From Enterococcus moraviensis ATCC BAA-383 (GTDB taxonomy: Bacteria > Bacillota > Bacilli > Lactobacillales > Enterococcaceae): a stretch of DNA of 64,000 nt. Every line of letters starts with the position of its first letter. Positions within the stretch are counted from its first letter, which is position 1. The DNA lies in NCBI RefSeq assembly GCF_000407445.1, contig NZ_ASWB01000004.1, positions 62,001 to 126,000 on the forward strand, in the 5' to 3' direction. Made by a program: the position numbers and the translations under genes. Of the stretch, positions 54,556-63,582 are shown one piece after another. The notes under the pieces were generated by a model, which worked only from the letters and a program-made list of their open reading frames with translations, was not told where the DNA came from and did not search any database.

Positions 54556-55233
54556 ATGCAAGAATTATTTGATCGAAAAGTAAAATTAGTCCCAGCGATT
54601 GTCTCATTAGTGTTATTGGGTGGTGCATTTTACTCATTATTGAATACGGCATTTATATTGAATTTTTGTATTATTCTTGTTGCAGGATTAATAGGTATGT
54701 ACTTGATGTATGGGGTGGAAGGAATTAAAAAGCTGTATTCTCCGCTGAAAAAAGGCTCAGTTAAAATCATATTGATTGCCTATGTTTTAAGTTGGGTAAC
54801 GGCTCTTTTAGCAAAATTTTTAGCTGAGGTCATTGGTCAACCTACTGCTGATAATCCAATCGTAAATCAATTCGGACAAGGATTACTACCAGCACTTACC
54901 TTACTAGTAAAAACACTATTTATGCTTGCTGGAGAAGAAATCATTACGACGATTCCGTTGATCTTGCTGGTTCATGTAGCGTTACGCTATAAAGTTGAAC
55001 GAAAAACAGCGATTATTGGTTCTGTTATATTGACTAGTCTGATGTTTGGCTCGTTACATTTAACGACGTATGATTGGAATTGGTTTCAGTGCTTAGTGGT
55101 GATCGGTTTGACTCGGATTCCATTTACATGGGCGACGTTAAAAACAAATTCAATCTGGGCGGGTACGATCATTCATATCGCATTTGATTGGTTGATTTTT
55201 ATTGGTGTGATGCTTTCTACATTAGCTCATTAA
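54556..55233 (+). CDS. CPBP-family intramembrane protease
   Basis: 225 residues from ATG 54556 (GTG 54547 in frame is an alternative; the frame is open much further up without a ribosome site). Six to seven transmembrane helices. CPBP (Abi/Rce1-like) motifs: AGEEIITTIP, FGSLH and IIHIAFD, giving the Glu-Glu, His and His/Asp residues of the glutamate protease site. Such proteins act in bacteriocin immunity or membrane peptide processing. It is encoded divergently from the Rgg regulator, so control by it, or a role in peptide signalling, is possible. Confidence 0.8.
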   Translation: MQELFDRKVKLVPAIVSLVLLGGAFYSLLNTAFILNFCIILVAGLIGMYLMYGVEGIKKLYSPLKKGSVKIILIAYVLSWVTALLAKFLAEVIGQPTADNPIVNQFGQGLLPALTLLVKTLFMLAGEEIITTIPLILLVHVALRYKVERKTAIIGSVILTSLMFGSLHLTTYDWNWFQCLVVIGLTRIPFTWATLKTNSIWAGTIIHIAFDWLIFIGVMLSTLAH

Positions 55234-55274
55234 CAATAGGAATCAGTAAAAATTTTCTGCTATTAAAAATACAA

Positions 55275-55318
55275 TGTTAGAGCTATACCATTTCGAGGTA
55301 TGGCTCTAACATTTTTTT
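55275..55318 (+). terminator. Terminator of the CPBP gene
   Basis: TGTTAGAGCTATACC (55275-55289) pairs with GGTATGGCTCTAACA (55297-55311), followed by T7. Confidence 0.92.
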
Positions 55319-55464
55319 GTTTTATATGCAAATCATAGCCCCTTTTAAAAAAAAAGTGAGTATTTGATTAGAAAAAAAATCGTATCATTTGCACTAAATT
55401 TTTTATGCTCTTATAGTTGATAGTATACCAATTAGTAAAAATAATAAACGAAAGGATGGAAATT

Positions 55465-56523
55465 ATGGAAAAGAATACGAGAAAAAAAGGTTTTGTATCA
55501 TACTTAACAACGCAAGATGAAGCAGGGGCAAATATCTCTTGGGGGGCAATTATAGCAGGATTAGTTTCCTTCTTTGCAATTTTCTTTACTTTAAGTTTGA
55601 TCGGTTCAGCCATTGGTTTTGGGATCGTTAAACCAACATCGGATAATCCGTTGGACGGTGTGGGAATGGGACTTATTATTTGGACAGTGGTGACATTTGT
55701 TCTTTCATTATTTTGTAGTGGATTTATTGCAGGAGTAGCAGCGCGCAGAGTGGGCTTAGTTCATGGTTTTCTAACGTGGGCAACAAGTGTCTTGGTGCTA
55801 TTAGCTGTACTTTCATATACAGCAATCGGTGCATTTTCAGCGATCGGTTCGTTATTTGGGAATATTGCTTCAGCGACTGGCAACACTGTGGAAACTGTAG
55901 CTTCAGGCACATCTGATGTGATCAGTAAAGGATTTGATAAAGTTACAGATGGAGTTCAATCAGTAGATACAACAGAGCTTCAAGGACAAGTAAAAAAAGT
56001 ATTATCGGATACTGATGTGAAAGAATTACAACCAGACTATCTAACAGATCAAATGAAAGAAGCCACAGATGAAATCACGAATGCTGGAAAAGAAATCGTC
56101 AAAAATCCTGATAACTCGGATAAAATCTTCAAAGATACTGCAGATTCATTAGAAGCAAAAGCAAAAAAAATCGGTGATTCAATCGATCGCCCAGCAATCG
56201 CGAATGCAGTAGCAAAAAATACAGATTTATCGCAAGAAGAAGCAGAACAAGCAACCAATAATATCTACAATGAATTACAAAAGGCATCTAAAGAAACACA
56301 AACACAAATCGAAAATGCAAAAACAAGTTTGGAAGATGCCAAAGAAGACTTAGATAAAAATATCAAAGAAGCGAGACAAACAGCAGAAGATACGTCAAAC
56401 ACAGTAGCTAAAGCGTCTATTTGGGGCTTTGTTGCAATGGTTTTAGGTATGGTCATCACTTCTCTGGCTGGTTTGTGGGGCTCTAATTTAGTGAAAGATC
56501 CTGTGACTGAAAGTAAATTGTAA
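55465..56523 (+). CDS. Four-helix membrane protein with coiled-coil insert (YrzE-like)
   Basis: 352 residues. ATG 55465 follows AAAGGA; an ATG at 55456 overlaps that site. Three N-terminal helices (about 22-50, 65-90, 103-135) carry small-residue motifs (ISWGAIIAGLVSFFA, GFIAGVAARRVG). A soluble Lys/Glu/Asp-rich coiled coil of about 170 residues (about 140-315) follows, then a final helix (about 322-343). The N-terminal part resembles YrzE-type membrane domains. There is no enzymatic motif. Possibly a stress-related membrane scaffold; function unknown. Confidence 0.65.
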   Translation: MEKNTRKKGFVSYLTTQDEAGANISWGAIIAGLVSFFAIFFTLSLIGSAIGFGIVKPTSDNPLDGVGMGLIIWTVVTFVLSLFCSGFIAGVAARRVGLVHGFLTWATSVLVLLAVLSYTAIGAFSAIGSLFGNIASATGNTVETVASGTSDVISKGFDKVTDGVQSVDTTELQGQVKKVLSDTDVKELQPDYLTDQMKEATDEITNAGKEIVKNPDNSDKIFKDTADSLEAKAKKIGDSIDRPAIANAVAKNTDLSQEEAEQATNNIYNELQKASKETQTQIENAKTSLEDAKEDLDKNIKEARQTAEDTSNTVAKASIWGFVAMVLGMVITSLAGLWGSNLVKDPVTESKL

Positions 56524-56553
56524 AATCATATAGCAATGAATCAGTTTTAAAGA

Positions 56554-56580
56554 GGTATAGCGAGGCTATGCCTTTTTTTA
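56554..56580 (+). terminator. Terminator
   Basis: GGTATAGC (56554-56561) pairs with GCTATGCC (56565-56572) with one wobble, followed by T7. Confidence 0.8.
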
Positions 56581-56667
56581 CTTTCCGTTAAAATTCCCTC
56601 AAAACCTTATATTTTCCACTCATTTTTTGGTATGATGAACCTATCTAGAAAAAGCGAGGAAAATAAC

Positions 56668-57243
56668 ATGAGCGAATCACAAATTACGAAAAAAGCTATT
56701 TCGGCTGCGTTGATCGAATTATGCGATCGAAAATTATTCAGTAAAATTAGCGTCCAAGATATCACGAAAGAAGTTGGGCTAAATCGTCAAACGTTCTATT
56801 ATCATTTTACGGACAAACAAGATTTATTACGTTGGATTTACACTCATGATGCATTGATTTATTTAGATTCACCAGATGTTTCAATCGACAACTGGGAAGA
56901 ACAGGCGTTAAAAATGCTAAAAGCGATTCAATCTAAAAATGATTTCTATTATAATACCGTTAGTTCTGATTCCGATATTTTAAGAACGTGTTTTTCAACG
57001 ATCACTAATAAATTGTTTATCAATCTATTTGACCAAATGGACAAAGAAAACCAATTGCTTCCAGAAGATAAAGTCTTCTATGCACGCTTCTTTTCATATG
57101 GCTGTAGCGGTGTCTTGATTGACTGGATTCTGGGTGGTTACAAAGAATCACCGCTTGAAATTGCAACACAGCTATTCCGATTAGCGAAAGATACTGAGTT
57201 TTTCTCTTATCGTCTCTACGCGCAAGAAAATGAACTATTGTGA
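56668..57243 (+). CDS. TetR-family regulator (DhaS-like)
   Basis: 191 residues. ATG 56668 follows GCGAGGAAAA; an upstream in-frame ATG (56632) lacks a ribosome site. N-terminal TetR helix-turn-helix (about 8-55: AISAALIELCDRKLFSKISVQDITKEVGLNRQTFYYHFTDKQDLLRW) and the C-terminal domain seen in DhaS and related proteins. It lies 108 nt before oleate hydratase on the same strand, so it may regulate that gene in response to fatty acids; this link is inference. Confidence 0.88.
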   Translation: MSESQITKKAISAALIELCDRKLFSKISVQDITKEVGLNRQTFYYHFTDKQDLLRWIYTHDALIYLDSPDVSIDNWEEQALKMLKAIQSKNDFYYNTVSSDSDILRTCFSTITNKLFINLFDQMDKENQLLPEDKVFYARFFSYGCSGVLIDWILGGYKESPLEIATQLFRLAKDTEFFSYRLYAQENELL

Positions 57244-57351
57244 CAAATTGTCCATTGTGTCTAAAAAGAAGACGGAATGGAAAGGCTATCACAAGACATT
57301 TATAAGAAATCATTGTACGCTTGGTTCATAAATTGAATCGGGGGGATTCTC

Positions 57352-59046
57352 ATGAAAAAAAGACATATTGGATTAGCAGCAGCAGGTGCCTTAGGTGCGG
57401 CCTTTCTAGCGAAAAAAGTATCCAGCGAAAAGAAAGTAGAAAAAGTTGCTGAAATCGAAGAAGAAATCAATAGTCGTTATTATGGAGATAAACAGGTCTA
57501 CTTAATCGGTGGGGGAATTGCCACAATGGCTGCAGCAGCCTACTTGATTCGCGATGCGAACTTCAGTGGAAAGAATATCCATGTGATCGAAGGCATGAAA
57601 ATTCTCGGCGGAAGCAATGATGGGATCGGGACCAATGAAAAAGGCTTTGTCGCTCGTGGTGGGCGGATGTTAAATGAAGAAACGTACGAAAACTTCTGGG
57701 AATTATTTAGCAGCATTCCATCATTAGAATGGCCTGATCACAGTGTGACGGATGAAATTTTAAATTTTGACCATTTACATCCAACACATGCGCAAGCACG
57801 TTTAGTGACAAAAGATCAAGAAATCCTTGATGCTCATACAATGGGCTTTGATAATGAAGACCGCTTAGCGATGACAAAATTATTAGCTGCTTCAGAAGAA
57901 AGTTTAGATGGTGTAACAATTGAAGAATGGTTTGGACCACATTTCTTTGAAACAAATTTCTGGTATATGTGGCAAACAACATTCGCTTTCCAAAAATGGA
58001 GCAGTGCTTTTGAATTACGTCGTTATATGAATCGAATGATTTTAGAATTTTCTCGAATCGACACATTAGAAGGCGTTACTCGTACACCGCTAAATCAATA
58101 CGATAGTGTGATTTTACCTTTGAAATCATTTTTAGAAAAACATGGGGTCGATTTTACCTTGAATGAAGATGTAGTCGATTTAGAATTCAAACCAGGTTCT
58201 GAAATCACGGTTACTGCGTTGAAACTTGGTAATGGCGAAACAATCGAGCTGAATGAAGAAGACGTTGTGATCATGACTAACGGAACGATGACAGATAGTT
58301 CTACAGAAGGTGATTGGAGCACTCCAGCACCGGTAGTTACCGAAGAATCTCGCTCTGCCCGCCTGTGGCGTAATATTGCGAAGAAAAAAGTAGGATTAGG
58401 AAATCCAGAACCATTCTTTGGCAATGAAGCTGAGACCAATTGGGAAAGCTTTACTGTAACATGTCGTGGTGACAAACTATTAAAACGAATCGAAGAATTT
58501 TCCGGCAACATTCCTGGATCAGGTGCTTTGATGACGTTGAAAGATTCAAGTTGGTTAATGAGTACCGTTGTGGCGGCGCAACCTCATTTTAAAAACCAAG
58601 ATCCTGATACGACAATTTTCTGGGGATACGGCATTTACACAGATAAAGTCGGCGATTATGTGAAAAAACCAATGCGTGATTGTACTGGGGAAGAAATTTT
58701 GTACGAATGGATTTGCCAAATGGGGTGGCAAGCAGATTGGGATGAAATCGTTAAAGATGTGGTGAATGTGATTCCTGCCTACATGCCATACATTGATGCA
58801 CAATTCCAACCACGTAAAATGACGGATCGTCCCCAAGTGGTTCCAGAGGGCAGCACGAACTTTGCAATGGTCAGTCAATTTGTGGAAATTCCGAAAGATA
58901 TGGTCTTCACGGAAGAATATTCAGTACGTGCGGCGAGAATTGCTGTTTATACGTTATTTGATATTGATAAGGAGATTATTCCGGTTACGCCATATAATCG
59001 TGATCCGAAAGTGTTAGCTAAAGCTGCACAAACGATGTTTAGATAA
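57352..59046 (+). CDS. ohyA: Oleate hydratase
   Basis: 564 residues, family length. A short hydrophobic/basic N-terminus (1-25), then the FAD-binding Rossmann motif YLIGGGIATMAAAAYLIRD (about 51-70), ARGGRMLNEETYENFW and NFWYMWQTTFAFQKWSSAFELRRYM, all typical of oleate hydratases (MCRA family). It adds water to the cis-9 double bond of oleate, giving 10-hydroxystearate, which detoxifies host unsaturated fatty acids. GGGGG precedes the ATG. Confidence 0.95.
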   Translation: MKKRHIGLAAAGALGAAFLAKKVSSEKKVEKVAEIEEEINSRYYGDKQVYLIGGGIATMAAAAYLIRDANFSGKNIHVIEGMKILGGSNDGIGTNEKGFVARGGRMLNEETYENFWELFSSIPSLEWPDHSVTDEILNFDHLHPTHAQARLVTKDQEILDAHTMGFDNEDRLAMTKLLAASEESLDGVTIEEWFGPHFFETNFWYMWQTTFAFQKWSSAFELRRYMNRMILEFSRIDTLEGVTRTPLNQYDSVILPLKSFLEKHGVDFTLNEDVVDLEFKPGSEITVTALKLGNGETIELNEEDVVIMTNGTMTDSSTEGDWSTPAPVVTEESRSARLWRNIAKKKVGLGNPEPFFGNEAETNWESFTVTCRGDKLLKRIEEFSGNIPGSGALMTLKDSSWLMSTVVAAQPHFKNQDPDTTIFWGYGIYTDKVGDYVKKPMRDCTGEEILYEWICQMGWQADWDEIVKDVVNVIPAYMPYIDAQFQPRKMTDRPQVVPEGSTNFAMVSQFVEIPKDMVFTEEYSVRAARIAVYTLFDIDKEIIPVTPYNRDPKVLAKAAQTMFR

Positions 59047-59140
59047 GAATATATAGATTGTTTATCCTTAAAAAGTTTAGAATTAATAAATCTAAACTTT
59101 GTATTGAAAAATATGTATCGTGTTATATGAAATAGTCAAA

Positions 59141-59185
59141 GAGTAAAAGATAAATCAAGGAGTGATTTATCTTTTACTCTTTTTT
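59141..59185 (+). terminator. Oleate hydratase terminator
   Basis: GAGTAAAAGATAAATC (59141-59156) pairs perfectly with GATTTATCTTTTACTC (59164-59179), followed by T6. Confidence 0.92.
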
Positions 59186-59423
59186 GATATTCTATTTTCC
59201 AGAAAAAAATCTAAAATAGATTTTTGGATTTTAATATCTTTTTTTGGGACGAAAATTTCTAAAAAAAAATAATAAAAAATATGTGAATTACTGCATAATA
59301 GTTTTAATCTAATCGAATTATTTCTTTTTTTGCTGAAAAAAGAGTAAAAAAAGAAATGAAAAACGAGGAATAAAGGATATATTTATTGAAATAGAGTACT
59401 TTTTTTATTTTTAGGAGGGAATA

Positions 59424-61007
59424 ATGAGAGCTTTTTTGGATGAAACATATGATAGGCAATTAAAAATTTTAAGTTATATAGATAATAAAAAAAAGGTAGT
59501 CACGATAAAACAAATTTCTGATGATACTAATCTTTCAGAGAAAACAGTATTACAAATAATCAGAAGGTTCGAACAAGATCGTGATTTCCAAGAACCTCAG
59601 TTTCAGATTATTCATTCCAATAAATCAATTAGAGGAATTTATGCAGAAAACCTAGACTTGATGAGAATCTCATCAGGGTATGTAAAAAAATCTGTCCTTT
59701 ATAAAATGATCCGTAATATTTTTTTATATGAAAAAGTAGATGTTAAAAAATTTTGTGAGTTAGAATATATAAGTCCTCCAACATTTTCTCGCTATCGGCA
59801 ACGGCTAGTTACTATCTTAAAACAGTTTGGTTTAAGGTTATCCCGTGAAAACCAAATTCATGGAGATGAAATGAAGATCAGAAACTTCTTTTACCAGTTT
59901 TTCTCTCAATCATCAAGTGAATGGGAATTTAGCTTACAAGAATATCGTGAAATTGAAACGTATATTTATAAGCAAATCAACACTTGGCAAGCTAACAACA
60001 AAATCAAACAACGAAAAATTTGCCTGCTTGTTTATATCAGTAACGTTCGTTCTTCGCAAAGACACTATTGTGAAAATAATATAATGACTCAACTAACAAA
60101 ACAGCTTAATATGGATTATCATTCAGACTACAAATATTTAAGTGGATTATTTGGTTATTTTTTATCAAAGAAAAATAGAACATTGGAGCAAGTTTGGAGT
60201 GAGTTAGCTTTCATACAATTGTTTTTATACATAGAAGATTTAAGTGATGAAACAATCGACTACGACAATTATGAAGCATATTTTAGTGAACAGAACTTTT
60301 CTTTTATTAAACAAAGTAATTTATTAACAGAAACAATCATTACGACTTTTTTTTCAGAAATTGATACGACCGATAAAAAACTATTTTTACAAATCAGGCA
60401 AGAAATAGATAAAATGCATCTAGTATTATCTGAATTTTATATCGATTCGCGCATATTTTATTATGTTTATGATCCAGTCAATTTTTATTACCGTGATTCA
60501 TTTGAAGGTAAAATTTTTGAGCAGGTAAAGCAAATCGTGGCTGAACTGATTGAAGAACCTAAATATCAATATTTATGGAGTCAATTAAAAAGAAATACGA
60601 ATGAAGAAGCCTTTGTAAATTACCTGTATTTAATCGTTTATGCTCTTTTGAGCAAGCTTCAACAGTATACATATAAAACAGTCAAAGTGATGATCCAAAA
60701 TTCAAAATTATTTATAGAAGGTATTATTTCCAATAAATTGAGGTTGATTTTTGGAGATAGAATTCAATTAGTAGATGGGTTTCGAAATAATCCTGATATT
60801 TTGATTACAGATGTATATTTACCTGACACACCAAAGCAAACCAAAGAACTATTCGTCAGTTCCTTCTCCGACCTCGTGGATTTTAATAGCGCTGTTGATG
60901 GAATAAAAAAGGAAATCATCAATCAATATGACCAACGAGTAGTTAAAAAAAATTCAATCAATGTTCATTTAGAAGTAGCCAGTCTGAATTCTTGTGCTTA
61001 CGAATAG
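59424..61007 (+). CDS. Mga/AtxA-like transcriptional regulator
   Basis: 527 residues; AGGAGGG precedes the ATG. N-terminal helix-turn-helix (about 25-50, TIKQISDDTNLSEKTVLQIIRRFEQ), a second Mga-type helix-turn-helix (about 108-140, FCELEYISPPTFSRYRQRLVTIL), PRD-like helical middle and a C-terminal EIIB-like end (IRLIFGDRIQLVDG, ILITDVYLP). It is low-GC, with many ATA/AAA codons. Its 3' end overlaps that of the convergent regulator at 60969 by 39 nt. Confidence 0.75.
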   Translation: MRAFLDETYDRQLKILSYIDNKKKVVTIKQISDDTNLSEKTVLQIIRRFEQDRDFQEPQFQIIHSNKSIRGIYAENLDLMRISSGYVKKSVLYKMIRNIFLYEKVDVKKFCELEYISPPTFSRYRQRLVTILKQFGLRLSRENQIHGDEMKIRNFFYQFFSQSSSEWEFSLQEYREIETYIYKQINTWQANNKIKQRKICLLVYISNVRSSQRHYCENNIMTQLTKQLNMDYHSDYKYLSGLFGYFLSKKNRTLEQVWSELAFIQLFLYIEDLSDETIDYDNYEAYFSEQNFSFIKQSNLLTETIITTFFSEIDTTDKKLFLQIRQEIDKMHLVLSEFYIDSRIFYYVYDPVNFYYRDSFEGKIFEQVKQIVAELIEEPKYQYLWSQLKRNTNEEAFVNYLYLIVYALLSKLQQYTYKTVKVMIQNSKLFIEGIISNKLRLIFGDRIQLVDGFRNNPDILITDVYLPDTPKQTKELFVSSFSDLVDFNSAVDGIKKEIINQYDQRVVKKNSINVHLEVASLNSCAYE

Positions 61008-62462
61008 AGATAGAGCTTCCCAAGTAGCCGAATTGAAAGGATCATCAAAGAAGAAAAAGTCTTGATTACTAATATCCCCTTCATAACTGTCAGAAATGAC
61101 TAAGTTTGCTTGCTGAATATCTGAAGTAAAATGAATGACTCGCGTTCCCAAGGTAGTTAATAAGTATTTTTTGATCTTATCTCCAATATAAAAATTTTTT
61201 GAGTATTGGCAAAAAATATACAACGGTTCTATATTTCGAGCACTATCTATTATGCAATAAAGCAAATTGGTCATATAAGTAACTAATCCTTTATTAGTTA
61301 TTTTTTTTAAGAATGAATCGGTTATAGAAAATTGTACTATTAGATTATCAATTTCTTTTTCAATTTTTGAAAAATTCTGCCCATCATTATCTAGGAAAGT
61401 AAGTCGATCCTCATTCTCTAAAGTAGAATGATAATCAACGTTGATGTAGTGCACATAAAGTAAAGCAATCATTAAATTGTAGTAATAGAGAAGATATTCT
61501 TCTGAATTCATGACTAAATCATATTTTACTTGTATTAACTCTAGTAAATCAGTACAGCTTTTAGTTAAAGCTAGTTGTGAATTGATCAATCGTTGAGCTG
61601 TTTTTTGTTTGGTCTTTTTTGTATCAATATCAGAAATAAAAAAACGGCTTAAAAAACCAAAATAAACTTGTTCATTTTTTAGTTCTTCCAAGGTCAGTGT
61701 ATTGTTGAAGTCAATAGTAAATGTTGTCGGATTTTCTGTTTCTAAAATAATTAAGTAAGACAAAAATTCCTCTGTAATCGAGATTTTTTCTTGTAAATAT
61801 AAGCTTCTCCAGTAAGTAATATTTTGATGGTAACGTAGTCGTGTATGTTGAGATGGGGCTAATATCGTGTTGATTGGCAAAGGCAACTGCTTGAAATAAT
61901 CTGGGGATTTGTTGAATGGCCAGACGATCCCTTTATTTGTATTCCAATACATGTAAAAAAGAAAAAAGCGAATATCAGCCTCAGCCCCATAAACATTAGA
62001 TTTGCGAGAAAAATCGCCAAAAGCAATTTTTACTCTGAAGTAACTAAGTTGCTGATTGATTGTATTCAAACTTTTGTATGTATATGAGGGGCTCAAGTTA
62101 ATGCTTTGAGCAAGTGACTCTAAAGAAGCATGATTTTTGTTAGCCGCCGCCGCAAAAATCAAAATTTCGGACGAAATATAGATATAGCTAAGTCTCACTT
62201 TATCAAGCACAAAAGCAATGTTTAACAAATCAGGTAGCACAACATAAAATGTTGTGTTTTTTTGCTGTATCTGGATGGGTGTTTTAGTGAATAGAAGGCT
62301 TAGATCTTCATTTAACTGTTTAATATAGCGATAGATAGTACTTTTAGATTCTTGACTATCGGTGATGATTTCTTGAATGCCAAGACCTTGTTTACTATAT
62401 AGAAGTTTTTTTAGAAGCTCAAATTTATTGGCTTCATTTTTTTTCATAAATTTTTTATTCAT
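60969..62462 (-). CDS. Mga/AtxA-like transcriptional regulator
   Basis: 497 residues from ATG 62462. The in-frame ATG at 62474 directly abuts AAAAGGA with no spacer, so the second ATG, 12 nt away, is preferred but not certain. Helix-turn-helix near 20-50 (IQEIITDSQESKSTIYRYIKQL) and near 105-140 (AQSINLSPSYTYKSLNTINQQL), PRD-like middle, and an EIIB-like C-terminus with NLVISDSYEGD ... FFFDDPFNSATWEAL, matching the cassette 3 regulator at 36699. It is convergent and overlapping with the regulator at 59424 and divergent from the winged-helix regulator at 62758. Confidence 0.75.
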   Translation of the reverse strand: MNKKFMKKNEANKFELLKKLLYSKQGLGIQEIITDSQESKSTIYRYIKQLNEDLSLLFTKTPIQIQQKNTTFYVVLPDLLNIAFVLDKVRLSYIYISSEILIFAAAANKNHASLESLAQSINLSPSYTYKSLNTINQQLSYFRVKIAFGDFSRKSNVYGAEADIRFFLFYMYWNTNKGIVWPFNKSPDYFKQLPLPINTILAPSQHTRLRYHQNITYWRSLYLQEKISITEEFLSYLIILETENPTTFTIDFNNTLTLEELKNEQVYFGFLSRFFISDIDTKKTKQKTAQRLINSQLALTKSCTDLLELIQVKYDLVMNSEEYLLYYYNLMIALLYVHYINVDYHSTLENEDRLTFLDNDGQNFSKIEKEIDNLIVQFSITDSFLKKITNKGLVTYMTNLLYCIIDSARNIEPLYIFCQYSKNFYIGDKIKKYLLTTLGTRVIHFTSDIQQANLVISDSYEGDISNQDFFFFDDPFNSATWEALSLFVSTRIQTGYF

Positions 62463-62757
62463 ACTATCATACATTCCTTTTGTATTAAAAAAACGATTTT
62501 TTTATTTTTATTATTATGGAAATATAACATAAAAAACTGAATTAGTTAAAAGGTAAACACTGTAATTCAAGTATATTTCAACTATTTTTCAAAAAAAACG
62601 GGAAAAATAGTAATTTTTGTAATTTTTATTAAAAATCAAAAGATATAATTTAGGAGAAATGAATATCTGTTTTGAAACAAAAAACATTTTTTTATTTTAT
62701 TTTTGAAATTATTTGACAGAGTCATTTTATTATTTCTTAAAAAGAAAGGAAAATAAT

Positions 62758-63483
62758 ATGTACAACATAGGGATTATACCAGTAGAAGAATTAAAGAACA
62801 GTACATATACTGAGCAGTTTAGCAAAACAAGGTATCGATTATATTCTTTAACAAAGGCTGAAATATGCACCAAAGCTTCACAAATGGATGCCTTAATAAT
62901 AGAAGAGTCTCCATTAGTTGGGCTAAAAAATACCTGTGAGTTAATTTTAGAACTTAGACGTAATGCTAAATCCTTGATTTGGGTGGTATCCAAAGCAGTG
63001 ACTAAAACAAGTAAAATTGTTTATCTTCAGTTAGGTGCAGATGGTGTAGTAGATACAGAAACAGAGAAAGAAGAATTTTTATTACAATTTTCCAATATAT
63101 TAAGCAGATTTACGAATGAACAAAAAACGGAAAATAAAACATTTTCATATGCTGGACAAGAGTCATTCCAAAGGCAGCTAAAACTCATCCCGAGTAACCT
63201 AAGTATTGTTGTGGAAGGAAAAGAAATTAGTTTAACCCAACTTGAATTTCAAACAATCGCGCTTTTACTAGAAAACAGAGGGAAAGCCGTGACCTATGAA
63301 GAAATCTTTACAACTGTTTGGCAAGATAAATATGCCGATACACAATTAGAGAATAAGCAATATCGAATCAGCAACCTAATCTTTCATTTACGGAAGAAGA
63401 TGGAAATAGACACTGGACATCCTAACTATATCAAAACGGTCCGCTCAAAAGGATATATGTTAGTAAATACAAAAAATGCATAA
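62758..63483 (+). CDS. Winged-helix regulator with degenerate receiver domain
   Basis: 241 residues; ATG 62758 follows AAAGGAAA. Residues 1-120 resemble a receiver fold (DALIIEESP, YLQLGADGVV) with Glu49 in the position of the phospho-acceptor Asp. Residues about 150-240 form an OmpR-type winged helix (LTQLEFQTIALLL, TYEEIFTTVWQ, YRISNLIFHLRKKM, TVRSKGYML). It is a paralogue of the regulator at 28979, which heads WxL cassette 2. It lies 99 nt before a SipW-type peptidase gene and probably controls the cassette that continues beyond the window. Confidence 0.8.
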   Translation: MYNIGIIPVEELKNSTYTEQFSKTRYRLYSLTKAEICTKASQMDALIIEESPLVGLKNTCELILELRRNAKSLIWVVSKAVTKTSKIVYLQLGADGVVDTETEKEEFLLQFSNILSRFTNEQKTENKTFSYAGQESFQRQLKLIPSNLSIVVEGKEISLTQLEFQTIALLLENRGKAVTYEEIFTTVWQDKYADTQLENKQYRISNLIFHLRKKMEIDTGHPNYIKTVRSKGYMLVNTKNA

Positions 63484-63582
63484 AATTCTAATTAATATGT
63501 TGGCATACCAGAAACAAGCTGACCGTTAGTATATAAATCTATTAAATATAAAGCTAGTAAAAAAACGATAGAGGATGAAATG

